Assembly (NCBI RefSeq): GCF_036195325.1
Contig: NZ_CP108101.1
Location: 434,001-498,000 of the forward strand
Reading direction: 5' to 3'
Source of the DNA: Streptomyces sp. NBC_00234
Lineage (GTDB): Bacteria > Actinomycetota > Actinomycetes > Streptomycetales > Streptomycetaceae
DNA length: 64,000 nt
The translations under genes were made by a program, and so were the position numbers. The first letter of the stretch is position 1. Each line of letters opens with the position of its first letter. The notes beneath the pieces are model-generated. The model was not told the DNA's origin. It saw only the letters and a list, made by a program, of their open reading frames with translations, and made no database searches. Of the stretch, positions 1 through 7,741 are shown piece after piece.

Positions 1-96
1 CACCAGGCTCTCGTGCACCCAGCGCAGTGCGGCCCGGGACGAGGGGGACCCGTCGACTCCCACCACGATCCGGGGAGCCTCCTGCTGCCTGTCCAT
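1..96 (-). CDS. Universal stress protein, N-terminal part only
   Basis: Only the first 32 codons lie in the window; the gene runs off the left edge. The start is ATG at 96-94. The peptide begins MDRQQEAPRIVVGVDGSPSS, which is the first beta strand and loop of the universal stress protein (UspA) fold, where IVVGVDGS is the usual opening. Such proteins bind ATP or act as stress or hypoxia-linked signalling proteins in actinobacteria. It is on the same strand as, and 72 bp beyond, the GH65 operon. USP genes often sit with alcohol dehydrogenase and flavin-fold genes in redox-stress clusters of Streptomyces, so the grouping makes sense. The family is fairly sure; the specific role is unknown. Confidence 0.8.
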   Translation of the reverse strand, partial: MDRQQEAPRIVVGVDGSPSSRAALRWVHESLV

Positions 97-168
97 CCCG
101 ATTGCACCCTTCCGACGACTGGTACATCCACAGTGTGCGAACGCGGAACGCGGCGCCACGCGAGACGG

Positions 169-2625
169 TCAGGGCCCCCGCTCCCCCTGTCCGGCGTCCG
201 GGCCGCCGGAGGGCGGCCCGCCGTGGCGGCCCTCGGGCAGCCGGAACCATCGCTCCTGGCCTGCCGCGACACGTTCCTGACGGCCGCCGGGCAGCACCAG
301 GGTCACCGGGGCCAGGAGCGACGACGGGACGCTGAGGCCGAGCCGGCCCGGCTTGAACCGGATCCGGATGTCCGGGTGTCCGAGGTAGCAGACCGAGAAC
401 GAGGAGGCGGGCACCTCGGAGAGTGCCACCGGGGTGACGTGCAGGCCGTCGTCGCGGAGCTCGAGTCCGACGATGCCGCGCTCGACGAGGTCGAGGGTGC
501 CTCCCATGGCTCCCAGGTGGATCCCTTCGCCGGTGGTGCCGCCCTGGACGTCGGTGATGTCACTGAGCAGGGCTTCCTGGCAGTAGCGCCAGGCGTCCGG
601 GCCCTGCTCCCGGGCGAGGACCCAGCCGTGCACGAGGCTGCTGAGCGTGGAGCCGTGGCAGGTGCGGCGCAGGTAGTGGGCCACTGTCCTGCGCCAGAGC
701 TCGTCGTCGAGGCGGTGCCCGAGCCGGCCGAACAGTTCGCCGAGTTCCGAGGGGCGGAAGAGGTACCCGAGCATGAGGGTGTCGGCCTGCTTGGACGCCT
801 GGTACCGGTTGGGTGTGTCGCCCTCGGCCTCCAGGATGCGGTCCAGGCGGCGGATGTCGTGGTAGCGGGCGCGGTAGCCGTCCCAGTCGAGCTCGGCGAG
901 GTCTCCGTAGCCGTGGAACTGGCTGATCACGCCGTGATGGAACGGCACGTACAGGCGGTGCGAGACGTCCTCCCAGGAACGGAGGTCGTCGGGGCCGATG
1001 CCGAGGTGTGTGAGGAGCTCGGCGCGTCGGGCTGCCGGGAGTTCCCCGTACAGGTCGAGTGCGCGGGCGAGCACCCACGCGGCGGTGACGTTGGTGTAGG
1101 CGTTGTCGTCGATGCCGGGTCCGGCGGCGTCCGGGTAGGCGTCGTGGTATTCGTCCGGGCCGACGACGCCGCGGATCCGGTAACGGCCGAGGCCGGTGTC
1201 CCAGGCCGCCGCGTCGGCCCAGAAGAGGGCTGTGTTCAGGAGGAGTTCGGCGCCCGGGCCGTGCATGAAGCCGATGTCGCCGGTGGCCTGCCCGTATTGC
1301 CACACGTTCCAGGCGACGGCCGAACCCACGTGGTGCTGGAGGTCGGAGTGGTCCGGCAGCCAGCGGCCGGAGTGCGGGTTGAGGTGCAGCTTCTGGGTCT
1401 CCTCGACTCCGGAACTGCCGCTCTGCCACGGGAACATCGCGCCCCTGCCCCCGGCCCGACGGGCGGCCTCACGGGCCGCGGCCAGCCGCCGGTGCCGGTA
1501 CATCAGCAGGGCCCGAGCGGTCCCGGGGAGGTGGCGGGTGAGGTAGGGCAGCACGAACAGCTCGTCCCAGAAGACGTGTCCCCGGTACGCCTCGCCGTGG
1601 AGGCCGCGGGCCGGGACGCCGGCGTCGAGCTCCGCGGTGTGCCGGGAGAGGGTCTGCAGCACGTGGAAGGTGTGCAGGCGCAGCACCTCTCCGGTGTCGC
1701 CGGGTACCTGCAGCTCCCCTTCGCTCCAGAGGCGCCGCCAGGACGCCCGGTGGGAGGCCAGCAGGGGGGAGAAGTCCGGGGCGTGCGCGGCGCATTCGAT
1801 GCTCCGCCGTACGGGGTCGGACAGAGGCCGGTCGAGCGAGGTGCACAGGGCGGCGGTCTTCACGACGACGACGGGGGCGGCCCGTTCGATCGGCAGGGCG
1901 AACGTCTGTGTGGCGGTGGTGGCCGTGCACGTCCTGTCGGCGGGCGCCGGAGGGCGTGCCGACGTACGGACCGCGAACCCGATCCGTATCCGGGAGGCAG
2001 TGGTGGTGCAGCTCAGCCAGGCGGTGCCGTCCGCTTCCACCCCGGCCCGGTGCTCGGCGAGATGCTGTCCGGCCAGGGCCCGGTAGCGCTCGACTCCGGA
2101 GTTGGTGACGTCTCCGTCGAGCACGGACGCGACCTCGATCCTGCCGCGCCAGCCGTACGCCCTGAACGCGGTGTTCTGGGCCGCGAGATGCGGGTCGCCC
2201 ATGTGGACCAGGCGGGTGTGGGTGACTCCCAGGCGGCGGCCCTCGGCATCGCCGTACAGCAGGCGGCGGACGAGCGTACCGGCGCGCAGGTCGAGCGCGA
2301 CGTGGCTGTGGCGCAGAGTGGGGTGATCCGGCGTGAGCCAGTCGCCGGGCGGTGCTCCCTCGGGCAGACAGCGGTACCGCAGGGCGGTCCAGTCCGGAAG
2401 GCGGACCAGGTCCTCGTTGGAGACCGTTCGTCCGCCGACGGAGGAGGTGAGGCGGTCGTAGCAGCCGGCGAGGTAGGTGGCCGGGTAGTGGATGGTGTCG
2501 GCGACGGTCTCGGGGGCTGCTCCGCGGGTGGCGAAGCGGCCGTTGCCGAGGGTGCACAGGGACTCGACCAGCCGCTCGGTCCCGGGGTCGTAGCGGTGGT
2601 ACTCCCAGCGCCAGGGTCTGTTCAC
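169..2625 (-). CDS. Glycoside hydrolase family 65 protein (trehalose/maltose-type phosphorylase)
   Basis: This 818-residue protein matches the usual length of GH65 disaccharide phosphorylases, which cleave trehalose, maltose or kojibiose with phosphate to give beta-glucose 1-phosphate. Visible motifs are WDELFVLPYLT near residue 353, the GSSGVEETQKLHLNP block near 402, VVGPDEYHD with the predicted general acid Glu492, and TTGEGIHLGAMGGT near the C terminus. The start is GTG at 2625, whose GTGA overlaps the stop of the HAD gene, implying translational coupling. A HAD phosphatase/beta-phosphoglucomutase partner directly upstream is the classic arrangement: the mutase converts beta-glucose 1-phosphate to glucose 6-phosphate. 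Which disaccharide is used cannot be told from sequence. Confidence 0.9.
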   Translation of the reverse strand: MNRPWRWEYHRYDPGTERLVESLCTLGNGRFATRGAAPETVADTIHYPATYLAGCYDRLTSSVGGRTVSNEDLVRLPDWTALRYRCLPEGAPPGDWLTPDHPTLRHSHVALDLRAGTLVRRLLYGDAEGRRLGVTHTRLVHMGDPHLAAQNTAFRAYGWRGRIEVASVLDGDVTNSGVERYRALAGQHLAEHRAGVEADGTAWLSCTTTASRIRIGFAVRTSARPPAPADRTCTATTATQTFALPIERAAPVVVVKTAALCTSLDRPLSDPVRRSIECAAHAPDFSPLLASHRASWRRLWSEGELQVPGDTGEVLRLHTFHVLQTLSRHTAELDAGVPARGLHGEAYRGHVFWDELFVLPYLTRHLPGTARALLMYRHRRLAAAREAARRAGGRGAMFPWQSGSSGVEETQKLHLNPHSGRWLPDHSDLQHHVGSAVAWNVWQYGQATGDIGFMHGPGAELLLNTALFWADAAAWDTGLGRYRIRGVVGPDEYHDAYPDAAGPGIDDNAYTNVTAAWVLARALDLYGELPAARRAELLTHLGIGPDDLRSWEDVSHRLYVPFHHGVISQFHGYGDLAELDWDGYRARYHDIRRLDRILEAEGDTPNRYQASKQADTLMLGYLFRPSELGELFGRLGHRLDDELWRRTVAHYLRRTCHGSTLSSLVHGWVLAREQGPDAWRYCQEALLSDITDVQGGTTGEGIHLGAMGGTLDLVERGIVGLELRDDGLHVTPVALSEVPASSFSVCYLGHPDIRIRFKPGRLGLSVPSSLLAPVTLVLPGGRQERVAAGQERWFRLPEGRHGGPPSGGPDAGQGERGP

Positions 2626-3380
2626 GGGCGGTCGCCTCCGAGTGCGGCGGACAGTCCACCGAGGTCGGGGAGGACGAGATGGGCGCCGTGTGCGCGCAGG
2701 GCGTCCGTCATCCGGGGGTCGCCCTCGCGGTTGAGCCCCACCACCAGGCGGAAACCCCCTCGGTGCCCCGCCTCGACGCCGACGAGGGCGTCGTCCACCA
2801 CCGCGGTGTGTGCGGGGGTGGCGCCGAGGCGGCCGGCGGCTTCGAGGAAGAGGGCGGGGTCGGGTTTGCCCGGCAGGGCGAGTGCGGCTGCGTCCCGGCC
2901 GTCCACCACCTCGTCGAAGCAGCCGATCAGACCGGCGGACCGCAGGAGGGCACGGGCATGCCGGGAGGCCGAGACGGCCGCGCACCGGACCTCCGTCTCC
3001 CGCAGGCGCCGGAGCGCGGGCCGGACGTCCTCGAAGCCGGCGACGCCGTCGGTCCGCACCGCGCGGGTGAAGATCTCCTCCTTGCGGGCGGCGACCGCGT
3101 GGACGGTGGCGCATCCGGGCGGATCCTGCGGCGTTCCTGGAGGGAGGCCGATGTGGCGGGAGCCGAGGAAGGCCCGTACGCCGTCGAGCCGGGACCGGCC
3201 GTCGACCAGGTCCCGGTAGTCGCGTACGGCGTCGAACGGGCGCGGCCGTTCCCCGGAGGCCGAGGGCCGCCACGCGCGGAGGCAGCCGTCGAAGGTCTCC
3301 TTCCAGGCGGCGGCGTGGCGGACTGCCGTGGCCAGGAGCACACCATCGGTGTCGAACACGACCGCACGCAGGTCGTTCAT
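2622..3380 (-). CDS. HAD-family hydrolase, beta-phosphoglucomutase-like
   Basis: The 252-residue protein opens MNDLRAVVFDTDGVLLA, the HAD motif I with nucleophile Asp10 and acid/base Asp12. A later KPDPALFLEAAGRLG block and VVDDALVGVEAG give motifs III and IV. This is the layout of beta-phosphoglucomutases and related sugar-phosphate phosphatases. It sits between the XRE/flavin-fold gene (ATGA overlap at 3377-3380) and the GH65 gene (GTGA overlap at 2622-2625). Context favours the mutase role, turning beta-glucose 1-phosphate made by GH65 into glucose 6-phosphate. A simple phosphatase cannot be excluded. Confidence 0.85.
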   Translation of the reverse strand: MNDLRAVVFDTDGVLLATAVRHAAAWKETFDGCLRAWRPSASGERPRPFDAVRDYRDLVDGRSRLDGVRAFLGSRHIGLPPGTPQDPPGCATVHAVAARKEEIFTRAVRTDGVAGFEDVRPALRRLRETEVRCAAVSASRHARALLRSAGLIGCFDEVVDGRDAAALALPGKPDPALFLEAAGRLGATPAHTAVVDDALVGVEAGHRGGFRLVVGLNREGDPRMTDALRAHGAHLVLPDLGGLSAALGGDRP

Positions 3381-4072
3381 GAGTCGTGCACCACGCGACG
3401 GCCGGTGATCCGGACGGGGGTGAGCTTCATCCAGTGGTTGCGCGGGCCGCCGGCCCAGGGCTCGGACCGCGCCGCGGCGTCGAGGTGGTGAAGCCGGTCC
3501 GGCTCCGTGACGGCCGCCAGTTCACCCACGGCGAGCACACTCCAGCCGCCGGCCGTCACGTCGTCGATGTTGTCGATCTCGAAGGCGGCCTCGGTCCCTG
3601 CCGCTCCGGCCGCGACGGACCCCGCAGAGGTACGGAAGGTGATGTCGGGGCCCGCGACGAGGTAGTTGACGGGGAGGACGGCCGGGCCTTCGGCGGTGAA
3701 CACCGCGAGGCGGCCCACGCCGTGCGTGTTCAGCAGCCGGCGGCAGTCGGCCTCGTCCAGGGATTCGAGCGCGGTGTCGCGCCGGGCGGTGGCCCGGCCG
3801 GCGACGAGGTCGGCGTTCGTGCCGACCAGGTCGTCGACAGTGATGCCGAGGGCGTCGGCCACCCGGACGAGAGTGCCGATGGCGGGACGAGCGGCGTGTT
3901 CCTCCAGGTAGGCGATGTAGGTGCCGTCGACATCGGACTGCCGGCCCAGTTCCTCGCGGCTCAGGCCGAGGGCGTCGCGTCGGGCTGCCAGGCGGCGGCC
4001 CAGGTCGGTGCGTCCGGTCGTCTCGCCGGACTGCCGCGGTGGGGGGCTCGGCATGCTCTTCACGGCACTCAC
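3377..4072 (-). CDS. XRE-type helix-turn-helix fused to pyridoxamine 5'-phosphate oxidase-like domain
   Basis: The 231-residue protein has two parts. Residues about 23-80 form an XRE/Cro-type helix-turn-helix (LGRRLAARRDALGLSREELG followed by LVRVADALGITVDDL). Residues about 105-231 resemble the split-barrel flavin-binding fold of pyridoxamine phosphate oxidase-like proteins, including GRLAVFTAEGPAVLPVNYLV. This fusion is known in actinobacteria, usually in redox or hypoxia-linked gene sets; it could be a flavin-sensing repressor. The start is GTG at 4072, whose GTGA overlaps the alcohol dehydrogenase stop; internal GTG and ATG starts a few codons later are possible. The gene overlaps the HAD gene by 4 bp, so it is inside a tightly coupled operon. 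Confidence 0.85.
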   Translation of the reverse strand: MSAVKSMPSPPPRQSGETTGRTDLGRRLAARRDALGLSREELGRQSDVDGTYIAYLEEHAARPAIGTLVRVADALGITVDDLVGTNADLVAGRATARRDTALESLDEADCRRLLNTHGVGRLAVFTAEGPAVLPVNYLVAGPDITFRTSAGSVAAGAAGTEAAFEIDNIDDVTAGGWSVLAVGELAAVTEPDRLHHLDAAARSEPWAGGPRNHWMKLTPVRITGRRVVHDS

Positions 4073-5145
4073 TGCTCCTGGGGCGGTACGGCGACCGTGT
4101 CGTGCTGGGGTCCGCCGAGCACGACCTTGAGGGCGCCGGTGTCGCGGGCGCGGGAGAAGACGTCGTACGCCTCCTCCATCCGGTCCAGCTCGAAGCGGTG
4201 GGTGATCAACTCGGCCCCGGGCAGACGGCCGGCGGCCGTCATGCGCAGCAGCATGGGGGTGGAGTAGGTGTCGACGAGCCCGGTGGTGATGGTGACGTCC
4301 TTGATCCACAGGTCTTCGAGGTGGAGGACAGCGGGCTTGCCGTGGACGCCGATGTTGGCGACCCGGCCGACGGGTCGCACCATCCGGGTGCACATCTCGA
4401 ACGCCTCGGGCACACCGACGGCCTCGACGACCACGTCCGCCCCGAGTCCGTCGGTCAGGTCCTCCACGAGCCGCTCGGGCTCCTCGTCCGCGCTGACGGT
4501 GGCATCGGCACCGAGCTCGCGCGCGGCGGCGAGCCGGGACGGGGCGAGGTCGACGGCGACGATCCGCCCGGGGCTGTGCAGCCGCGCGGTGGCGATCACG
4601 GCCAGCCCGATCGGTCCGGCACCGACCACGACGACCGTGTCGCCCGGGCGCACGTTCCCGTTGAGCACGCCGACCTCGTACGCGGTCGGGAAGATGTCGG
4701 CGAACAGGACGGCGTCGGGGCCGGCCAGGGTGCTGGGCAGAGGGTGGACGGAGAGGTCCGCGAAGGGGACGCGTACGTATTCGGCCTGGGTGCCGTCGAT
4801 GGTGTGGCCGAGGACCCAGCCGCCGCCCCCGCGGCACTGGCCGTAGTGCCCTTCGCGGCAGAAGCGGCACCGGCCGCAGGCGGAGATGCAGGAGACCAGG
4901 ACGCGGTCGCCGGGGCGGACACTCCGGACGTCACCGCCGGTCTCGACGACGGTGCCGACGGCCTCGTGGCCCAGGATCCGGCCGGGCTCCACCTCGGGTA
5001 CGTCGCCCTTGACGATGTGCAGGTCGGTGCCGCAGATGGTGACGGCGTCGACCCGGACGATCGCGTCGGCGGCGTCCTTGACGGAAGGGTCCGGGACGTC
5101 CTGCCAGGAGGTCTCTCCGGGCCCGTGGAAGACGAGGGCCTTCAT
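4069..5145 (-). CDS. Zinc-dependent alcohol dehydrogenase (MDR family)
   Basis: This is a 358-residue medium-chain dehydrogenase. Catalytic zinc ligands are visible as Cys38 in ICGTDLH and His60-Glu61 in GHEAVG. The structural zinc cysteines are Cys90, Cys93, Cys96 and Cys104. The nucleotide-binding loop reads VVVVGAGPIGLAV near residue 175. The likely reaction is NAD(P)-dependent oxidation of an alcohol or reduction of an aldehyde. It is the first gene of the four-gene operon. The start ATG at 5145 has GAAGG seven bases upstream. Upstream at 5220-5255 lie two short inverted repeats that may be regulator sites. The substrate is not evident. Confidence 0.92.
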   Translation of the reverse strand: MKALVFHGPGETSWQDVPDPSVKDAADAIVRVDAVTICGTDLHIVKGDVPEVEPGRILGHEAVGTVVETGGDVRSVRPGDRVLVSCISACGRCRFCREGHYGQCRGGGGWVLGHTIDGTQAEYVRVPFADLSVHPLPSTLAGPDAVLFADIFPTAYEVGVLNGNVRPGDTVVVVGAGPIGLAVIATARLHSPGRIVAVDLAPSRLAAARELGADATVSADEEPERLVEDLTDGLGADVVVEAVGVPEAFEMCTRMVRPVGRVANIGVHGKPAVLHLEDLWIKDVTITTGLVDTYSTPMLLRMTAAGRLPGAELITHRFELDRMEEAYDVFSRARDTGALKVVLGGPQHDTVAVPPQEQ

Positions 5146-5219
5146 GGCGCGGCCTTCTCTCTGTGTGCCGTACGGAAGGGGTCACCGCCAGGGTGTGCCC
5201 GCGCCCCTCCGTCCCGCTT

Positions 5220-5255
5220 GGGCCGGTCGGCCCCTGCCGAGGACCGGTCGGGTCC
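5220..5255. promoter_or_regulatory. Two short inverted repeats upstream of the alcohol dehydrogenase operon
   Basis: GGGCCG-GT-CGGCCC lies at 5220-5233 and GGACC-GGTCG-GGTCC at 5241-5255, about 75-110 bp before the ADH start. Position and symmetry suit an operator. In this GC-rich DNA short inverted repeats are common, so the assignment is tentative. Confidence 0.3.
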
Positions 5256-5423
5256 CTCCTGACAGGCCGTTCCGGTCCGATGACGAAGACCGGCACCGGT
5301 CCCGCGAGGAAGCTGCCGCGATGTCCCGGTGGGACCCCGTCCCCGGCCCGCAACCTCGTCGGCTGCGGACTCTTCCAGGGTGTCGCGGACCTGCGCCGCC
5401 GCAACCGGGCCACGCTGCACGTC

Positions 5424-5675
5424 TCACGGCGAGGCTGCCCCAGAGGGCGGCCGGGCGTGGGGTGCGAGAGCGGTGATGGCCGCCGGGGAGACGGCGAGGC
5501 CGAAGCCCGTGAAGAGTTCGAAGCGGGCGAGGGTACGTCCCAGGGCATGGGCCGGGGCGAGGCAGACCACGGACACCGCGGCGACGGCCGGGGCGCCCCA
5601 GCCGTGTCCCAGGGAAGTGGCCGCGAGGAAGCCGAGGTAGGACACGGTGAGTACCACGCCGGACTCCGGCGTCAC
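5424..5675 (-). CDS. Possible small membrane protein or membrane-protein remnant
   Basis: An 83-codon reading frame with GTG start encodes two hydrophobic stretches (VVLTVSYLGFLAATSLG and APAVAAVSVVCLAPAHALG) and part of a third. It resembles a few helices of a transporter rather than a complete protein. No clear ribosome binding site is seen. It lies alone between the ADH operon and a plus-strand gene. It could be a genuine small membrane protein, a transporter remnant, or chance coding in GC-rich DNA. The rest of 5146-5767 shows no convincing gene. Confidence 0.3.
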   Translation of the reverse strand: MTPESGVVLTVSYLGFLAATSLGHGWGAPAVAAVSVVCLAPAHALGRTLARFELFTGFGLAVSPAAITALAPHARPPSGAASP

Positions 5676-5767
5676 ACGACATGGCCCCGGTGTTCCGTAG
5701 GACCCTGGCTGTCAGTGGCCGTTGGGATACTCGGCGGACACGGCACACCCAGGAGGACCCAGTACCC

Positions 5768-6226
5768 ATGACCGACAAGCAGCAGGCACCGACCGCCGCC
5801 GAGCTTCACGAGCTGATGAAGGAACTGCACACTGTGCAAGGACGGGTGCAAGACACCTACCTGCGGCTGTGGTCAGCTCCGGAGACATGCGATGTCGCCT
5901 ACCAGATCGAGGACGCGGCCGGAGACATCCGCCGCGCCTGGGAGGCGCTGGAAAGGATTTCAGGAAGCTTCACCCGCGTCTACGTCATTCCTGGAACCGA
6001 GAGCCTGTGCGGAGTGCCGTGGGGTGTCTGCCCGGACCACGGGAACACCCTTCGCGTCAGAGGCAGGAAAACCTGGTGCACGGTTGCGGAGTGCTCACAC
6101 AAGTGGGCCTACGACAAGCTCAGCAACCCATGCGCCGAGCCCGTGACCGAAACGGTCACGGACGCTCGTGGAAAGTCGTTTCTGGCCTGCCGGGCACACG
6201 CGAGGGACGCGGAGAAGCGGTTGTAG
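5768..6226 (+). CDS. Hypothetical protein with C-terminal cysteines
   Basis: A 152-residue protein of no family I can name. The start ATG at 5768 is preceded by CAGGAGGACC, a good ribosome binding site. The N-terminal half is predicted helical (ELHELMKELHTVQGRVQDTY and an Asp/Arg-rich helix). The C-terminal half contains Cys-His pairs (GVCPDHGNTLRV, TVAECSHKWAYDK, FLACRAHA) that could bind a metal. The layout, a helical bundle followed by a possible zinc ribbon, suggests a small regulatory or phage-like accessory protein, but nothing in the sequence fixes a function. Confidence 0.7.
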   Translation: MTDKQQAPTAAELHELMKELHTVQGRVQDTYLRLWSAPETCDVAYQIEDAAGDIRRAWEALERISGSFTRVYVIPGTESLCGVPWGVCPDHGNTLRVRGRKTWCTVAECSHKWAYDKLSNPCAEPVTETVTDARGKSFLACRAHARDAEKRL

Positions 6227-6270
6227 GGCCTCGCCGGTCCGGTCCGGTCCGTGCTGGCTGACTGCAGCCT

Positions 6271-6429
6271 GAGGCGTCGGCTACCCGGCGGCGTCTGTGG
6301 GAGGAGTTGCAACGGGTCCGGGACCGGCTCAACCGTGAGGGCACGCTGCCGGTCCACGGCGCCCGCGTCACCATCACTCCCGACGGTGAGACGACCCTGA
6401 CCCGCGGGTCCTGGTCCGTCACCCTGTAG
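6271..6429 (+). pseudogene. Possible C-terminal remnant of a lost gene
   Basis: An open 53-codon stretch without any start codon ends in TAG at 6427-6429. It encodes a helix (LWEELQRVRDRLNREG) followed by VTITPDGETTLTRGSWSV, which looks like the end of a real protein rather than random sequence. An in-frame stop lies just upstream and there is no ATG or GTG. I cannot name the parent family. Apart from this and the inverted repeat at 6561-6589, nothing else is seen in 6227-6624. Confidence 0.3.
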
Positions 6430-6560
6430 CCAGGATCAGCCATCGGCCCACCGCGGGCATGCACACCAGGCCCACGACGACGCCGATCGTCATGGCGACG
6501 CCGGATCTTGGTGGTGGCTGGCATGGCGTCAACGGTGCGGGCGTGCCTCCGCACCGGGTG

Positions 6561-6589
6561 CGTCGGTTGACGGACACCGTCAACCGACG
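6561..6589. promoter_or_regulatory. Perfect 13-bp inverted repeat, probable operator
   Basis: CGTCGGTTGACGG (6561-6573), a 3-base centre ACA, then its exact reverse complement (6577-6589). It ends 35 bp before the GTG of the DUF5937/ArsR-type regulator. Length, symmetry and position are those of an autoregulatory operator. There is no T-tract, so a terminator is unlikely. Confidence 0.6.
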
Positions 6590-6624
6590 ACGTCAGCGGC
6601 CGTCCGGTCGGTGATGATGAGGGG

Positions 6625-7710
6625 GTGACCTTGAGGATCGACATCAGCGAACTGCCGCCCGAGCGGCTGCGGTTCGTCGCCTCCCCGCTGGCAGAACTGA
6701 CCGCGATGCTGCACGTCCTGGCAGAACCGGGCCATCATCCGCAGTTCTCCGACTGGGCCGCGGACGTCCGGGCGGGGATGCGGCCGGAGCTGGCCGAGCG
6801 GTTGCGGGAGGCGGAGTTCCTCTGGCGTTCCTCACAGGCCGACTTCCTGCTCCCCGCGCGGCCCCGGCCGACCCTCGTCGAGGAGCTGGACGACGTGGAC
6901 CGGATCGACGACGAGTCGTACGTGACCGCCGCGCTCGGCACGACGTGCGGCAGCAAACGGGTCCCCGTCGCCTCGCCGTCACCGCTCACCGACGCGACCG
7001 CGCGCCGGCGGGCCCTGCACCTGGCCCAGGCCCGTGGCGCACGGCAAGAGGCATTCTCGGAGCGGCTGTTGGCGGATCCGTCCGCGGTACGGGAGCGGGT
7101 GCGCCACACCCTCGAACAGTGCGCCGACGCCTTCTTCGACACCGCCTGGACCAGCGCAGCCGCGCAACTCGCCACCGACCTGCGCCTGAAGAACGACCTG
7201 CTGAGGCGCCAGGGCATCGGGGCGGCCCTCGCATCGGTCTCCGGCTCGGTCACCCTGTCACCGGACGGCGACCACATCGTCGTGGACAAGCTGCAGGACA
7301 GGGCGACCGCCGCCCACACCAACGGGGTCACTTTCATCCCCAGTGTCTTCGGCCGCCCGCACCTGGTGGTGGTCCACGCGCCCGGTTGGCAGCCGGTGGT
7401 CCAGTACCCCGTCGCCGAGCCCGGGCCGTCCGAGCCGGTGTCGCTGGAAACGGTCACCCTGCGGCTGGAGGCTCTCGCCCATCCGGTACGGCTGCGCCTC
7501 CTGCGCACCCTGGCCCGCGGCCCGCACACCACCGGCGAGCTGGCCCACACCTGGGAACTCTCGCCCCCGGAGGTGTCCCGCCACCTCGCCGTCCTGCGCC
7601 GCGCGGGCCTGCTCACGGCCCGACGGCACGGCCGCTACATCCGCTACACCCTCAATCTGCCCGATCTGTCGGCGCTGGGCGCCGACCTGCTGGCGGCCGT
7701 TCTGCGCTGA
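6625..7710 (+). CDS. DUF5937 / ArsR-type winged-helix transcriptional regulator
   Basis: The 361-residue protein has a long N-terminal region typical of DUF5937 (opening ISELPPERLRFVASPLAELT). Its C-terminal winged helix, about residues 275-361, is of ArsR type: LEALAHPVRLRLLRTLARG, then LSPPEVSRHLAVLRRAGLL as recognition helix and RHGRYIRYTLN as wing. No cysteine pair typical of metal sensors is seen in the DNA-binding domain, so metal sensing is not supported. The start is GTG at 6625, with GAGGGG directly upstream. The inverted repeat at 6561-6589 suggests autoregulation. The neighbouring genes do not reveal a target. Confidence 0.8.
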   Translation: MTLRIDISELPPERLRFVASPLAELTAMLHVLAEPGHHPQFSDWAADVRAGMRPELAERLREAEFLWRSSQADFLLPARPRPTLVEELDDVDRIDDESYVTAALGTTCGSKRVPVASPSPLTDATARRRALHLAQARGARQEAFSERLLADPSAVRERVRHTLEQCADAFFDTAWTSAAAQLATDLRLKNDLLRRQGIGAALASVSGSVTLSPDGDHIVVDKLQDRATAAHTNGVTFIPSVFGRPHLVVVHAPGWQPVVQYPVAEPGPSEPVSLETVTLRLEALAHPVRLRLLRTLARGPHTTGELAHTWELSPPEVSRHLAVLRRAGLLTARRHGRYIRYTLNLPDLSALGADLLAAVLR

Positions 7711-7741
7711 GCGCGTGCGGCCTTCCCGGCACGCGGGGCGC

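Noticed and set aside
13..3219. Very long plus-strand open frame opposite the GH65 and HAD genes
   Set aside because: Its translation is low-complexity and family-less. It is the antisense shadow of the clear GH65 gene with its catalytic motifs, a common effect in GC-rich DNA.
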